A stretch of DNA of 15,076 nucleotides, taken from contig CALEII010000022.1 in the NCBI GenBank assembly GCA_937876205.1, positions 1-15,076 of the forward strand. The letters run 5' to 3'. Under the pieces are notes generated by a model. It was not told the origin of the DNA, searched no databases, and was given only the letters and a program-made list of their open reading frames with translations. Origin of the DNA: an uncultured Clostridia bacterium (GTDB taxonomy: Bacteria > Bacillota > Clostridia > Oscillospirales > Acutalibacteraceae). Shown here piece after piece: positions 7,184-14,657 of the stretch (position 1 is the stretch's first letter; every line of letters starts with the position of its first letter). The position numbers and the translations under genes are program-made.

Positions 7184-8962
7184 TTACTTAAGTGAAGCCT
7201 TAAGAGTTTCAAGTTCATTAACAAGAGTTGCGGGGATCTTGTCACCGAACTTTGCATAGAACTCTTCGATACCCTTTGTTTCTTCCATCCAGAGTGTAGC
7301 ATCAACTTCAAGAATGCTCTTGAGAGTATCAAGTGAAACTTCGTCTTCGATACCGTCAATATTGATGTCTTCTGCATAAGGAACATAACCGATAGCTGTT
7401 TCCTTAGCGTCAACCTTACCGTCACATCTGTTGAGAATCCACTCAAGAACACGGAGATTGTCACCGAAACCGGGCCACAGGAAGTTTCCATCGTCGTCCT
7501 TACGGAACCAGTTAACATTGAAGAACTTGGGAGCCTTTTCAGGATCAAGACCTGCACCGATGTTGATCCAGTGCTGCCAATAATCAGCCATATTGTAGCC
7601 GCAGAAAGGAAGCATAGCCATAGGATCACGACGAACAACACCTACTGCACCTGCAGCTGCTGCTGTTGTTTCAGAAGCCATAATTGAACCTACAAATACA
7701 CCGTTGTTCCAGTTCTTTGCCTGGTAAACAAGAGGAGCAAGCTTAGCACGTCTGCCGCCGAAAACGAATGCAGATACGGGAACACCCTGAGGATTCTCGA
7801 ATTCACTGCTAAGGCAAGGACAGTTAACTGTGGGAGCTGTGAATCTTGAGTTGGGATGTGCACCCTTTTCTGTTGATTCAGCACCGTTCCAGCTGTTGCC
7901 GAGCCAGTCGTTTGCATTTGTGGGAGGATTCTTGTCAAGGCCTTCCCACCATACTGTATTGTTATCAAGGTTATGAACAACGTTTGTGAAGATTGTTCCC
8001 TGCTTTGTTGAAAGAAGAGCATTGGGATTTGACTTCATATTTGTGCCGGGAGCAACACCGAAGAAGCCGTTTTCGGGGTTGATTGCGTAGAGTCTTCCGT
8101 CTTCACCCTTACGAATCCATGAAATATCGTCACCTACACACCATACCTTGTAGCCTGCCTTCTGATAGCCTTCGGGAGGAATAAGCATAGCAAGGTTTGT
8201 CTTACCGCAAGCTGAGGGGAATGCAGCACAGATATACTTAACTTCGCCCTGAGGATTCTCAACGCCAAGGATAAGCATATGTTCAGCCTGCCAGCCTTCT
8301 TTCCAGCCCTGGTAAGAAGCGATACGAAGTGCAAAGCACTTTTTGCCGAGAAGAACGTTTCCGCCGTAACCTGAGTTAACAGAAATAATTGTGTTGTCCT
8401 GAGGGAACTGACAGATCCATCTCTTTTCCTGGTCGATGTCACACTTACAGTGAAGACCACGAACCCAGTCATTGCTGTCACCGAGAACTTCAAGAACCTT
8501 CTTGCCGACTCTTGTCATGATAGCCATATTAAGAACAACATAGATTGAGTCAGTAAGCTCAACACCTGCCTTTGAGAAAGGTGAACCGATGGGACCCATT
8601 GAATAAGGAATTACATACATAGTTCTGCCTTTATAGCTGTCCTTTGCTATATCATAAAGCATTTCATAGCACTTTGAGGGCTCCATCCAATGGTTTGTGG
8701 GGCCTGCCTCTTCTTCTGTAGGAGTACAAATAAGTGTTCTGTCTTCTACACGGGCAACGTCGTTGGGCTTTGTTCTGTGAAGATAGCATTCGGGAAGAAG
8801 TTCTTCATTAAGCTTAATCATTTCACCTGTTGAACAAGCTTCTGCACGAAGTGCATCGATCTGTTCTTTAGAACCGTCAATCCAGACAATTTTGTCGGGT
8901 TTTACAAGGTCTGCTTTTTCTTTGATCCATTCAAGAATGGACTTGTTTGTGGTAAGCTCCAT
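7184..8962 (-). CDS. pckG: Phosphoenolpyruvate carboxykinase (GTP)
   Basis: It interconverts oxaloacetate + GTP and PEP + CO2 + GDP. In fermentative gut anaerobes it often runs toward CO2 fixation into oxaloacetate (family knowledge). The 592 residues are the GTP-type length, and the sequence closely follows animal and bacterial GTP enzymes rather than the ATP class: SGYGGNVLLGKKCFALR (197-213), AEHMLILGVENPQGE (226-240), kinase P-loop FPSACGKTNLAM (248-259) with the reactive Cys252, metal-binding VGDDISW (276-282), AINPENGFFGVAPGT (293-307), FVFGGRR (399-405) and NVNWFRKD (482-489). The C-terminal lobe is complete. AAAGGAGA precedes the ATG. It stands alone between its own promoter and terminator. 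Some annotations use pckA for the same enzyme. Confidence 0.96.
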   Translation of the reverse strand: MELTTNKSILEWIKEKADLVKPDKIVWIDGSKEQIDALRAEACSTGEMIKLNEELLPECYLHRTKPNDVARVEDRTLICTPTEEEAGPTNHWMEPSKCYEMLYDIAKDSYKGRTMYVIPYSMGPIGSPFSKAGVELTDSIYVVLNMAIMTRVGKKVLEVLGDSNDWVRGLHCKCDIDQEKRWICQFPQDNTIISVNSGYGGNVLLGKKCFALRIASYQGWKEGWQAEHMLILGVENPQGEVKYICAAFPSACGKTNLAMLIPPEGYQKAGYKVWCVGDDISWIRKGEDGRLYAINPENGFFGVAPGTNMKSNPNALLSTKQGTIFTNVVHNLDNNTVWWEGLDKNPPTNANDWLGNSWNGAESTEKGAHPNSRFTAPTVNCPCLSSEFENPQGVPVSAFVFGGRRAKLAPLVYQAKNWNNGVFVGSIMASETTAAAAGAVGVVRRDPMAMLPFCGYNMADYWQHWINIGAGLDPEKAPKFFNVNWFRKDDDGNFLWPGFGDNLRVLEWILNRCDGKVDAKETAIGYVPYAEDINIDGIEDEVSLDTLKSILEVDATLWMEETKGIEEFYAKFGDKIPATLVNELETLKASLK

Positions 8963-8986
8963 TTGATATATCTCTCCTTTTGGAAT

Positions 8987-9015
8987 AATTTACATATTAT
9001 TTTGCGCAATTTCAA
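8987..9015 (-). promoter_or_regulatory. Probable pckG promoter with a TTGCGCAA palindrome in the spacer
   Basis: On the minus strand TTGAAA (9015-9010) and TAAATT (8992-8987) are 17 bases apart. The 8-bp palindrome TTGCGCAA (9002-9009) sits in the spacer and could be a regulator half-site pair. The leader would be only about 18 bases. No terminator is obvious between tsaD and this promoter, so read-through from the polA operon is possible. Confidence 0.45.
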
Positions 9016-9076
9016 CAAGTTTTATTCAACTTTTTTGTAAGGTTAAAAATTGACCAAAATCATATTTAATATACCA

Positions 9077-10093
9077 TCAATCGGGATTTTTGTCAATACC
9101 CAATGATGCTATTGCGTTAAGATTTTCCTTAGCAATATGACCTGCCTTATACTCATAATATGCCTGAGAGCCGACCATTGCTGCATTATCACCGCACAGC
9201 GACATTTCAGGCAGATAAAGCTCAAGATTATTCTTTTTGCACAGAATCTGAAGTTCTCTTCTCAGAACGGAGTTTGCAGAAACACCGCCTGCAACAACAA
9301 TTCTTTTCTGCCCTGTCATTTCGGCGGCTTTGAGAAGATTTTCAGTCAGACATCCAACAACAGCTTTGATATAGGATGCGCCAAGGTCTTCTACAGATAT
9401 AGTTTCACCTTTCTGTGAAGCATTATGTATAATGTTGATTACAGAAGTTTTAAGTCCTGAAAAACTGAAATCAAGCGGTGAGCCGTCAATTCTGGGATGA
9501 GGGAATTTATATGCATCCGGATTTCCGTCTTTTGCAAGTTTATCAAGGTTTGCACCACCGGGATACGGCACACCCATTGCTCTTGCGGCTTTATCAAGAC
9601 ACTCGCCTGCTGCATCATCTCTCGTTCTGCCGATTATCTCAAAATCAGTATAACTCTTTACATTTATTATGTGACTGTGACCGCCCGAAACAACAAGTGA
9701 AAGAAACGGTGGCTCAAGAGATGTATGTGTTATAAAATTGGCAGCAATATGAGACCTTAGGTGATGAACAGGAATCAGCGGCTTACCGGTTGAAAGTGAT
9801 AACCCCTTTGCAAAGTTAACACCAACAAGCAGAGCACCGATAAGACCGGGGGCGTATGTAACAGCTACAGCATCAATGGTATCATAAGTACAGCCTGCAT
9901 CCTCAACTGCTTTTCTTACAACTGAAGAAATATTTTCAGAATGTCGTCTTGATGCAATTTCAGGAACAACACCACCGTATATTTTATGCTCTTCAACCTG
10001 AGATGAAATAACACTTGACAAGACCTTTCTGCCGTCTTCAACCACAGCAGCTGCCGTTTCATCACAGGAAGATTCAATAGCCAGTATTTTCAT
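9077..10093 (-). CDS. tsaD: tRNA N6-adenosine threonylcarbamoyltransferase
   Basis: It transfers the threonylcarbamoyl group from TC-AMP to A37 of ANN-decoding tRNAs (t6A), working with TsaB and TsaE, which are not in the window. The 338 residues equal the family length. Motifs: ILAIESSCDETAAAV at the N-terminus, YGGVVPEIASRRH, metal-binding HHLRSH (His111 and His115), VVSGGHSHI, RDDAAGECLDKAARAMG, DFSFSGLKT and CGDNAAM (Asp302, third metal ligand). An ATG 21 bases further upstream exists, but GAGGAG at 10104-10109 lies inside that extension and is correctly spaced for the ATG at 10093; the family also begins MKILAIESSCDET. Its first 20 bases overlap the end of the phosphatase-RimI gene, so translation is coupled. 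Confidence 0.96.
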   Translation of the reverse strand: MKILAIESSCDETAAAVVEDGRKVLSSVISSQVEEHKIYGGVVPEIASRRHSENISSVVRKAVEDAGCTYDTIDAVAVTYAPGLIGALLVGVNFAKGLSLSTGKPLIPVHHLRSHIAANFITHTSLEPPFLSLVVSGGHSHIINVKSYTDFEIIGRTRDDAAGECLDKAARAMGVPYPGGANLDKLAKDGNPDAYKFPHPRIDGSPLDFSFSGLKTSVINIIHNASQKGETISVEDLGASYIKAVVGCLTENLLKAAEMTGQKRIVVAGGVSANSVLRRELQILCKKNNLELYLPEMSLCGDNAAMVGSQAYYEYKAGHIAKENLNAIASLGIDKNPD

Positions 10094-10958
10094 TAAGCAA
10101 ATTCTCCTCAACAAAATATTTAGTCATAATATAAGCATCTTCTTTTGGTTTTGTGTAATAGTCTTTTCGTTTACCTTCATTACGGAAACCGAATTTATTA
10201 TACAATGCCTGTGCAGAGGTGTTAGACTCCCTGACTTCAAGAGTAAATAAAACACACCCCAGATATCTGCAGATATCTGTCATCATAGTCATAAGCTTCT
10301 CTGCAATATGTCTTCTTCGCATAACCTTGTCAACAGCTATATTCAGAAGGCTCATTTCATCTATAAGATGCTCACAACAAATATAACCGACAGGCTTCCC
10401 GAGAAATCTTACAACAAAGCTTCTTGAATAAGATAATGACAAATGAGCATAAAAAGAGTTTTCACTCCAAGGATCAGAAAAGCTTTCTCTTTCAATATCT
10501 GCAACAGCAGTTATGTCATCATATTCCATAAGCTCGGTTTCAAAAAAAAGCTCAGATTCAAGAAGATTGTCTATTTCACAAGATATCTGCTGTGCACATT
10601 TTTCATAGTCATCAAGAGTACCGCCATACGGGTCATCTATGCCTCCGCCGAATAAAAAAGTCTTATCGGGCGCTGCAACGGTAACAATTGAATAAATGTA
10701 TTCAGACATACAGAATATATAATCTGCAGAAGAAATAATGTTTGCTGATATTTTATGTGATTTATGTAATGACAAATCAATACCAAGCTTTTCCATTGCA
10801 ACAAGAGCATTTTCACTTGCAGGGGCACCGTCAACAGCAGAGAAACCAAAGCTGTTCACATTAAAATACCCCTTGAAGTGCTGTGTTTTCTGTCTGAATA
10901 TGTGTTCAGCCATAGGACTTCTGCAGGTGTTTCCCATACAGACAAAGAGAATATTCAA
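10074..10958 (-). CDS. Low-molecular-weight phosphatase (YwlE-like) fused to RimI-type N-acetyltransferase
   Basis: Two complete domains in one 294-residue frame. Residues 1-140 are an LMW phosphatase: ILFVCMGNTCRSPMAE has the CX5R loop (Cys7, Arg13, Ser14), and DDPYGG has the general acid Asp109. Thr11, not Ile, is the residue linked to phosphoarginine specificity in Bacillus YwlE, suggesting a protein-arginine phosphatase. Residues 144-294 are a GNAT domain like RimI, which acetylates the N-terminal Ala of ribosomal protein S18: IERESFSDPWSENSF, DEMSLLNIAV (200-209), FTLEVRESNTSAQALYNKFGF and RKDYYTKPKEDAYIM. The acetyl-CoA loop reads RRRHIA, with His where Gly is usual. The start is TTG, with a strong ribosome binding site and no alternative, since the polA stop lies two codons upstream in the same frame. 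It follows polA by six bases and overlaps tsaD. Confidence 0.88.
   Translation of the reverse strand: MNILFVCMGNTCRSPMAEHIFRQKTQHFKGYFNVNSFGFSAVDGAPASENALVAMEKLGIDLSLHKSHKISANIISSADYIFCMSEYIYSIVTVAAPDKTFLFGGGIDDPYGGTLDDYEKCAQQISCEIDNLLESELFFETELMEYDDITAVADIERESFSDPWSENSFYAHLSLSYSRSFVVRFLGKPVGYICCEHLIDEMSLLNIAVDKVMRRRHIAEKLMTMMTDICRYLGCVLFTLEVRESNTSAQALYNKFGFRNEGKRKDYYTKPKEDAYIMTKYFVEENLLNENTGY
10104..10109 (-). promoter_or_regulatory. Ribosome binding site that fixes the tsaD start
   Basis: GAGGAG on the minus strand, about ten bases before the ATG at 10093. It excludes the longer start at 10114 and lies within the coding sequence of the upstream fusion gene. Confidence 0.8.
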
Positions 10959-10964
10959 ATTATG

Positions 10965-10974
10965 TCACCCCTTT
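10965..10974 (-). promoter_or_regulatory. Ribosome binding site supporting a TTG start for the phosphatase-RimI gene
   Basis: AAAGGGGTGA on the minus strand overlaps the polA stop codon and lies six bases before the TTG at 10958. The polA TGA is in the same frame two codons upstream of this TTG, so no longer start is possible. Confidence 0.75.
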
Positions 10975-13514
10975 GCATCATACCAAGTCTTGCCAATATT
11001 GGCATCAACAGAAAGATTAACTTTCATTGAAACAGCATTTTCCATTTCTTCTTTAAGAATTGTTTTTGCTCTTTCGCACTCGCTCTCAGGCGCCTCAATT
11101 ATAAGTTCATCGTGCACCTGCATAATAAGTCGTGACTTCATATTTTCATCACGCAATCTGTTGAATACTTTGACCATTGCGATTTTTATAATATCGGCAG
11201 CTGTGCCCTGAATAGGCATATTTCTTGCCACACGCTCACCGAATGAACGCTGAATTGCATTGGATGCGAAGAGCTCAGGCAGATAACGTCTTCTGTTAAA
11301 TAAAGTTGTGACATATCCGTTATTCTTAGCATCAAGAACAACTTCTTCCATATATTTATTTACACCTGAATAGTGATTAAGATAATTCTCAATATACTGC
11401 TTTGCTTCATAAACAGATACTTTTATATCTTTACTCAGAGAAAAGGCACCTATACCGTATACAATACCGAAATTAACGGCTTTTGCACGGCTTCGCATTA
11501 CAGGTGTGACCATTGAAAGAGGCAGATTAAAAACCTGCGACGCTGTAATGGAATGAATGTCATCTCCGTTATTGAAAGCATTTATCATATTTATGTCATC
11601 AGCAATGTCTGCAAGCACTCTAAGCTCTATCTGTGAATAGTCGGCATCGATAAGAACATTACCGTCTTCACAAGTGAAGAACTTTCTGAGTTCCCTACCG
11701 AGTTCCTGCCTGACTGGGATATTCTGAAGATTAGGCTCAGTTGAAGAAAGTCTGCCTGTTCTTGTTTCTGTCTGCTGGAATGTTGAATGAATTCTGCCGT
11801 CTGCAGCAACAACCTTAAGCAAACCGTCACAATAAGTTGACTTAAGCTTCTGAATAGTTCTGTATTCAAGAATTGCAGGAATTATAGGATGCTCATCATA
11901 AAGGCTCTCAAGAACCTCAGCATTTGTTGAATAGCCGGTTTTAGTTTTTTTCTTGACAGGAAGTCCCAGTTTTTCAAAGAGTATTACTCCAAGCTGCTTG
12001 GGAGAATTAAGATTGAATTCTTCACCTGAGTAACTATAGATTTCATTTATAAGCAGCGTGAGCTTATTTTCAAGCATAATTCCGTATTCGTGAATACCTG
12101 CAAAATCTACTTTAAATCCGTCAATCTCCATTGATGCAAGCACCTCAGACAAAGGAATCTCAATGTCTGTCAGAAGCTTATTTTCACCGTTATTTGTGAT
12201 ATTTTCAGTAAGTTTTGCTACCAGCTCTCTTATGGCTGAGCAATCACGGACAAAAATATTTTCCGAGTCGGACAATACTGCAACACGGTAGCTGTCTGCA
12301 AGAACAGATACCGAATAATCTGATGAGTTGGGATTCAGAAGATAACCTGCAAGAAGTATATCAAAAACAATGTTCTTCACACGGATTCCTTCTCTGATGC
12401 AATGTGAAAACAATGACTTGCTGTCAGTTGTATATTTTTTAATTTTTTCATCCTCGAGTAAAGAAATACAGTCGCTGAAAGAAACTGAGGTTACCTTATC
12501 TCCGAAATTAAGATATACAGTACTAAACTCATTATCACAGATAAAGAACATTTCACTGCTTTTAGCAACATAAGCTCTAATATCATCAGCCGACATCTCA
12601 ACAAATTCAGTCTTAACTGCACTGTCAGCAACATCAATAATAACAGTATCACGAAGACCGAGTTTATCAATAAACTTCTGCATTTCAAGTCTTGTAAGAA
12701 TTGCTTTTGCAGACTGCTCATTTATTTCAGATGGGATATATTCAGAATATGCAGTACAGACGGGAGCGTCAAGGCTGATAGTGCCGAGCTTTCTGCTGAG
12801 AAAAGCATCATCCCTGCCGTTTGTGAGCTTTGTTTTTACGGAAGCTGTTATCTGTAAATCATCGAGTTTTTCATATATATTATCGATACTGCCGTATTTT
12901 TTTATAAGATCAGTAGCTGTCTTCTCACCAATACCCATAACGCCGGGGATATTATCAGATGTATCACCCATAAGTGCTTTGACTTCAATGAGTTTAATCG
13001 GTTCTACGCCTTTATCTTCAATAATTCTGGAAATATCATACACAATTGTTTCAGTTCGTCCCGCTTTGGGGGCTGCCAATAAAACATTAACCTTTTCATC
13101 AACAAGCTGTAATGAATCTCTGTCACCTGTAGCAATATAACAGAAATCGCCGTCTTTACAGCTTTTGGCAAGAGTACCGATTATATCATCGGCTTCCCAA
13201 CCGGGGCACTCAATAAGCTTATAGCCGAGTGAAACAAGAAGGTCTTTCAGAACAGGCAACTGAACTGCAAGCTCTTCAGGCATTCCTTTCCTGTTGCCTT
13301 TGTAATCTTTATAAAGCTCATGTCTGAATGTGGGATGTTTTACATCAAATGCAACCGCTACAGCATCGGGCTTATAATTCTCAGTAAGAGAAAAAAGAAT
13401 ATTCATAAAACCGAAAATTCCGTTTGTGAACATACCGTCTTTCGTAGACAGTGTCTTTATACCGTAAAAAGCTCTGTTTATTATACTGTTACCGTCAAGA
13501 ACAAGTAGCTTCAT
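10965..13514 (-). CDS. polA: DNA polymerase I
   Basis: It fills gaps in repair and removes Okazaki primers. 849 residues. Residues 1-290 are the 5'-nuclease: LDGNSIINRAF (Asp7), GWEADDIIG (105-113), ATGDRDS (128-134), MGDTSDNIPG (182-191) and a helix-hairpin-helix GIGEKTA. Residues 300-450 keep the 3'-5' exonuclease fold but not its catalytic acids: FFICDNEF (323-330) replaces the DxE motif, and DSKSL replaces the NxKxD motif. It should therefore lack proofreading, like Taq and Bst enzymes. The polymerase has TGRLSSTEPNLQNIP, motif A DYSQIELR (Asp625), motif B RSRAKAVNFGIVYG (674-687) and motif C MQVHDELI (Asp802). A 28-residue longer start is rejected: AAGGTAAGG (13520-13528) precedes this ATG and the family begins here. 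It leads an operon with the phosphatase-RimI gene and tsaD. Confidence 0.97.
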   Translation of the reverse strand: MKLLVLDGNSIINRAFYGIKTLSTKDGMFTNGIFGFMNILFSLTENYKPDAVAVAFDVKHPTFRHELYKDYKGNRKGMPEELAVQLPVLKDLLVSLGYKLIECPGWEADDIIGTLAKSCKDGDFCYIATGDRDSLQLVDEKVNVLLAAPKAGRTETIVYDISRIIEDKGVEPIKLIEVKALMGDTSDNIPGVMGIGEKTATDLIKKYGSIDNIYEKLDDLQITASVKTKLTNGRDDAFLSRKLGTISLDAPVCTAYSEYIPSEINEQSAKAILTRLEMQKFIDKLGLRDTVIIDVADSAVKTEFVEMSADDIRAYVAKSSEMFFICDNEFSTVYLNFGDKVTSVSFSDCISLLEDEKIKKYTTDSKSLFSHCIREGIRVKNIVFDILLAGYLLNPNSSDYSVSVLADSYRVAVLSDSENIFVRDCSAIRELVAKLTENITNNGENKLLTDIEIPLSEVLASMEIDGFKVDFAGIHEYGIMLENKLTLLINEIYSYSGEEFNLNSPKQLGVILFEKLGLPVKKKTKTGYSTNAEVLESLYDEHPIIPAILEYRTIQKLKSTYCDGLLKVVAADGRIHSTFQQTETRTGRLSSTEPNLQNIPVRQELGRELRKFFTCEDGNVLIDADYSQIELRVLADIADDINMINAFNNGDDIHSITASQVFNLPLSMVTPVMRSRAKAVNFGIVYGIGAFSLSKDIKVSVYEAKQYIENYLNHYSGVNKYMEEVVLDAKNNGYVTTLFNRRRYLPELFASNAIQRSFGERVARNMPIQGTAADIIKIAMVKVFNRLRDENMKSRLIMQVHDELIIEAPESECERAKTILKEEMENAVSMKVNLSVDANIGKTWYDAKG

Positions 13515-13558
13515 AAAAACCTTACCTTTCTGAAACACATAAATAACCATTTTACATA

Positions 13559-13567
13559 AGTATAACA
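13559..13567 (-). promoter_or_regulatory. Extended -10 promoter of the polA operon
   Basis: On the minus strand TG (13567-13566), one base, then TATACT (13564-13559). The predicted leader is about 38 bases. No good -35 lies at the right distance; an A/T-rich tract lies upstream and may serve as an UP-like element. Confidence 0.55.
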
Positions 13568-13610
13568 TATTTTTTTGAAAAAGTAATGCAATTATCAAAA
13601 AAATATGTTA
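13563..13610. repeat. 14-bp perfect inverted repeat spanning the polA/dusB divergent promoters
   Basis: TAACATATTTTTTT (13563-13576) and AAAAAAATATGTTA (13597-13610) are exact reverse complements separated by 20 bases. The outer end of each arm carries the TGT of an extended -10 element facing outward, so the two promoters are mirror images sharing one central A/T tract. It could be a shared regulator site or a shared DNA-curvature element. Confidence 0.7.
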
Positions 13611-13614
13611 AAAT
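13606..13614 (+). promoter_or_regulatory. Extended -10 promoter of dusB
   Basis: TG (13606-13607), one base, then TAAAAT (13609-13614). The start point is expected near 13621, about 21 bases before the ATG. AAGG at 13628-13631 is a modest ribosome binding site. TTGAAA at 13575 is too far away to be the -35. Confidence 0.5.
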
Positions 13615-13641
13615 AAAGAAAAAATTTAAGGTAGTTATTAT

Positions 13642-14607
13642 ATGTTTATCGGAAATGTTGAAATAGAAACAACTGCTGCTCTTGCGCCAATGGCAGGCGT
13701 TGCAGACAAAGCATTCAGAGAACTGTGCAAAGGCTTCGGTGCTGCATATACCGTAAGTGAAATGGTCAGCGCAAAAGGTGTTTCAATGGGTGATAAAAAA
13801 TCCAATGAACTGATGATAATATCTGATGTTGAACATCCTTCAGCAATACAGATATTCGGAAATGACCCGACGACAATGGCACAGGCTGCATTATCTGCAG
13901 TAAAAATGAATGCAGACATAATTGATATAAATATGGGGTGTCCTGCACCAAAAATCATCAAAGGCGGAGCCGGAAGCAAGCTGATGCAGTCACCAGAGCT
14001 TGCAGGCAGAATTATAAAAGAGGTCGCTTCGTCTGTAAGTATACCTGTTACAGTAAAAATCAGAAGCGGATGGGATAATGACTCAATCAATGCTGTTCAG
14101 ATGGCTGAAATTGCGGAGAAAAACGGTGCTGCGGCAATAACAGTACACGGACGAACAAAAGAACAGATGTATGCTCCACCCGTAAATACAGATATTATCA
14201 AAGAAGTGAAAAAAGCTGTTTCAATACCTGTTATAGGTAACGGAGATATTACAGATGCCTTTTCAGCTGCAAAAATGTATGAAGAAACAGGCTGTGACCT
14301 TGTAATGGTCGGCAGAGGTTCACTCGGAAAGCCGTGGATTTTTCAACAGATTTCAGCATATATAAAAAACGAGATTCTGCTGCCTGAACCTCCCGTGTCA
14401 CAAAGAATGATAATAATGCTACGGCATATTAACAGTATTTGTGAAGAACGAGGCATTAAAATAGGAATAAGAGAAGCCAGAAAGCACGCATTGTGGTACA
14501 CAAAGGGCTTAAGAGGCTCTGCAGAATACAGACGACAGCTGTCTGCAATAGAGAATATAGAACAACTGCAGGAAATCGCATTCAGAATAACAAAAGAAAA
14601 TGAATAA
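13642..14607 (+). CDS. dusB: tRNA-dihydrouridine synthase (DusB type)
   Basis: A flavoenzyme that reduces specific tRNA uridines with NADPH. The 321 residues form an N-terminal FMN-binding TIM barrel (about 1-240) and a C-terminal helical tRNA-binding domain. Motifs: LAPMAGVADKAFR (14-26, FMN phosphate side), SEMVSAKG (39-46), QIFGNDP (70-76), DINMGCPAPKI with the proton-donor Cys100, GSKLM (111-115), VKIRSGWD (138-145), ITVHGRTKEQMY (166-177), IGNGDI (198-203) and MVGRGSLGKPWIF (222-234). The CPAPKI and GKPWIF forms fit DusB/Dus1 rather than DusA; assignment to DusB over other bacterial Dus subtypes is slightly less certain. It is transcribed alone, divergent from polA, and ends at a strong hairpin. 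Confidence 0.94.
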   Translation: MFIGNVEIETTAALAPMAGVADKAFRELCKGFGAAYTVSEMVSAKGVSMGDKKSNELMIISDVEHPSAIQIFGNDPTTMAQAALSAVKMNADIIDINMGCPAPKIIKGGAGSKLMQSPELAGRIIKEVASSVSIPVTVKIRSGWDNDSINAVQMAEIAEKNGAAAITVHGRTKEQMYAPPVNTDIIKEVKKAVSIPVIGNGDITDAFSAAKMYEETGCDLVMVGRGSLGKPWIFQQISAYIKNEILLPEPPVSQRMIIMLRHINSICEERGIKIGIREARKHALWYTKGLRGSAEYRRQLSAIENIEQLQEIAFRITKENE

Positions 14608-14610
14608 GAA

Positions 14611-14650
14611 AAATGCCGATACATTCAGTATCGGCATTTATTGTTTTTTT
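14611..14650. terminator. Bidirectional terminator between dusB and the GPH transporter gene
   Basis: A 12-bp perfect stem AAATGCCGATAC / GTATCGGCATTT with a 5-base loop is followed by TATTG and seven T residues on the plus strand. The opposite side reads ATTTTTCTTATTC on the minus strand, enough to act on the converging transporter transcript too. Confidence 0.9.
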
Positions 14651-14657
14651 AAGAATA

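Noticed and set aside
7078..7641. Minus-strand open frame of 187 codons overlapping the pckG end and its terminator
   Set aside because: It is in a different frame of the well-supported pckG, runs through the terminator hairpin, and has Ser/Leu-rich composition typical of shadow frames.
10094..10114. A longer tsaD start at 10114
   Set aside because: The GAGGAG site lies inside this extension and is correctly placed only for the ATG at 10093; TsaD proteins begin MKILAIESSCDET.
10738..11211. Plus-strand open frame of 157 codons across the polA and phosphatase genes
   Set aside because: It is antisense to two strongly supported coding regions, with no start signal or recognisable domain.
13515..13598. 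A longer polA start 28 residues upstream
   Set aside because: The extension would pass through the promoter and leader, matches no PolA N-terminus, and a ribosome binding site directly precedes the ATG at 13514.
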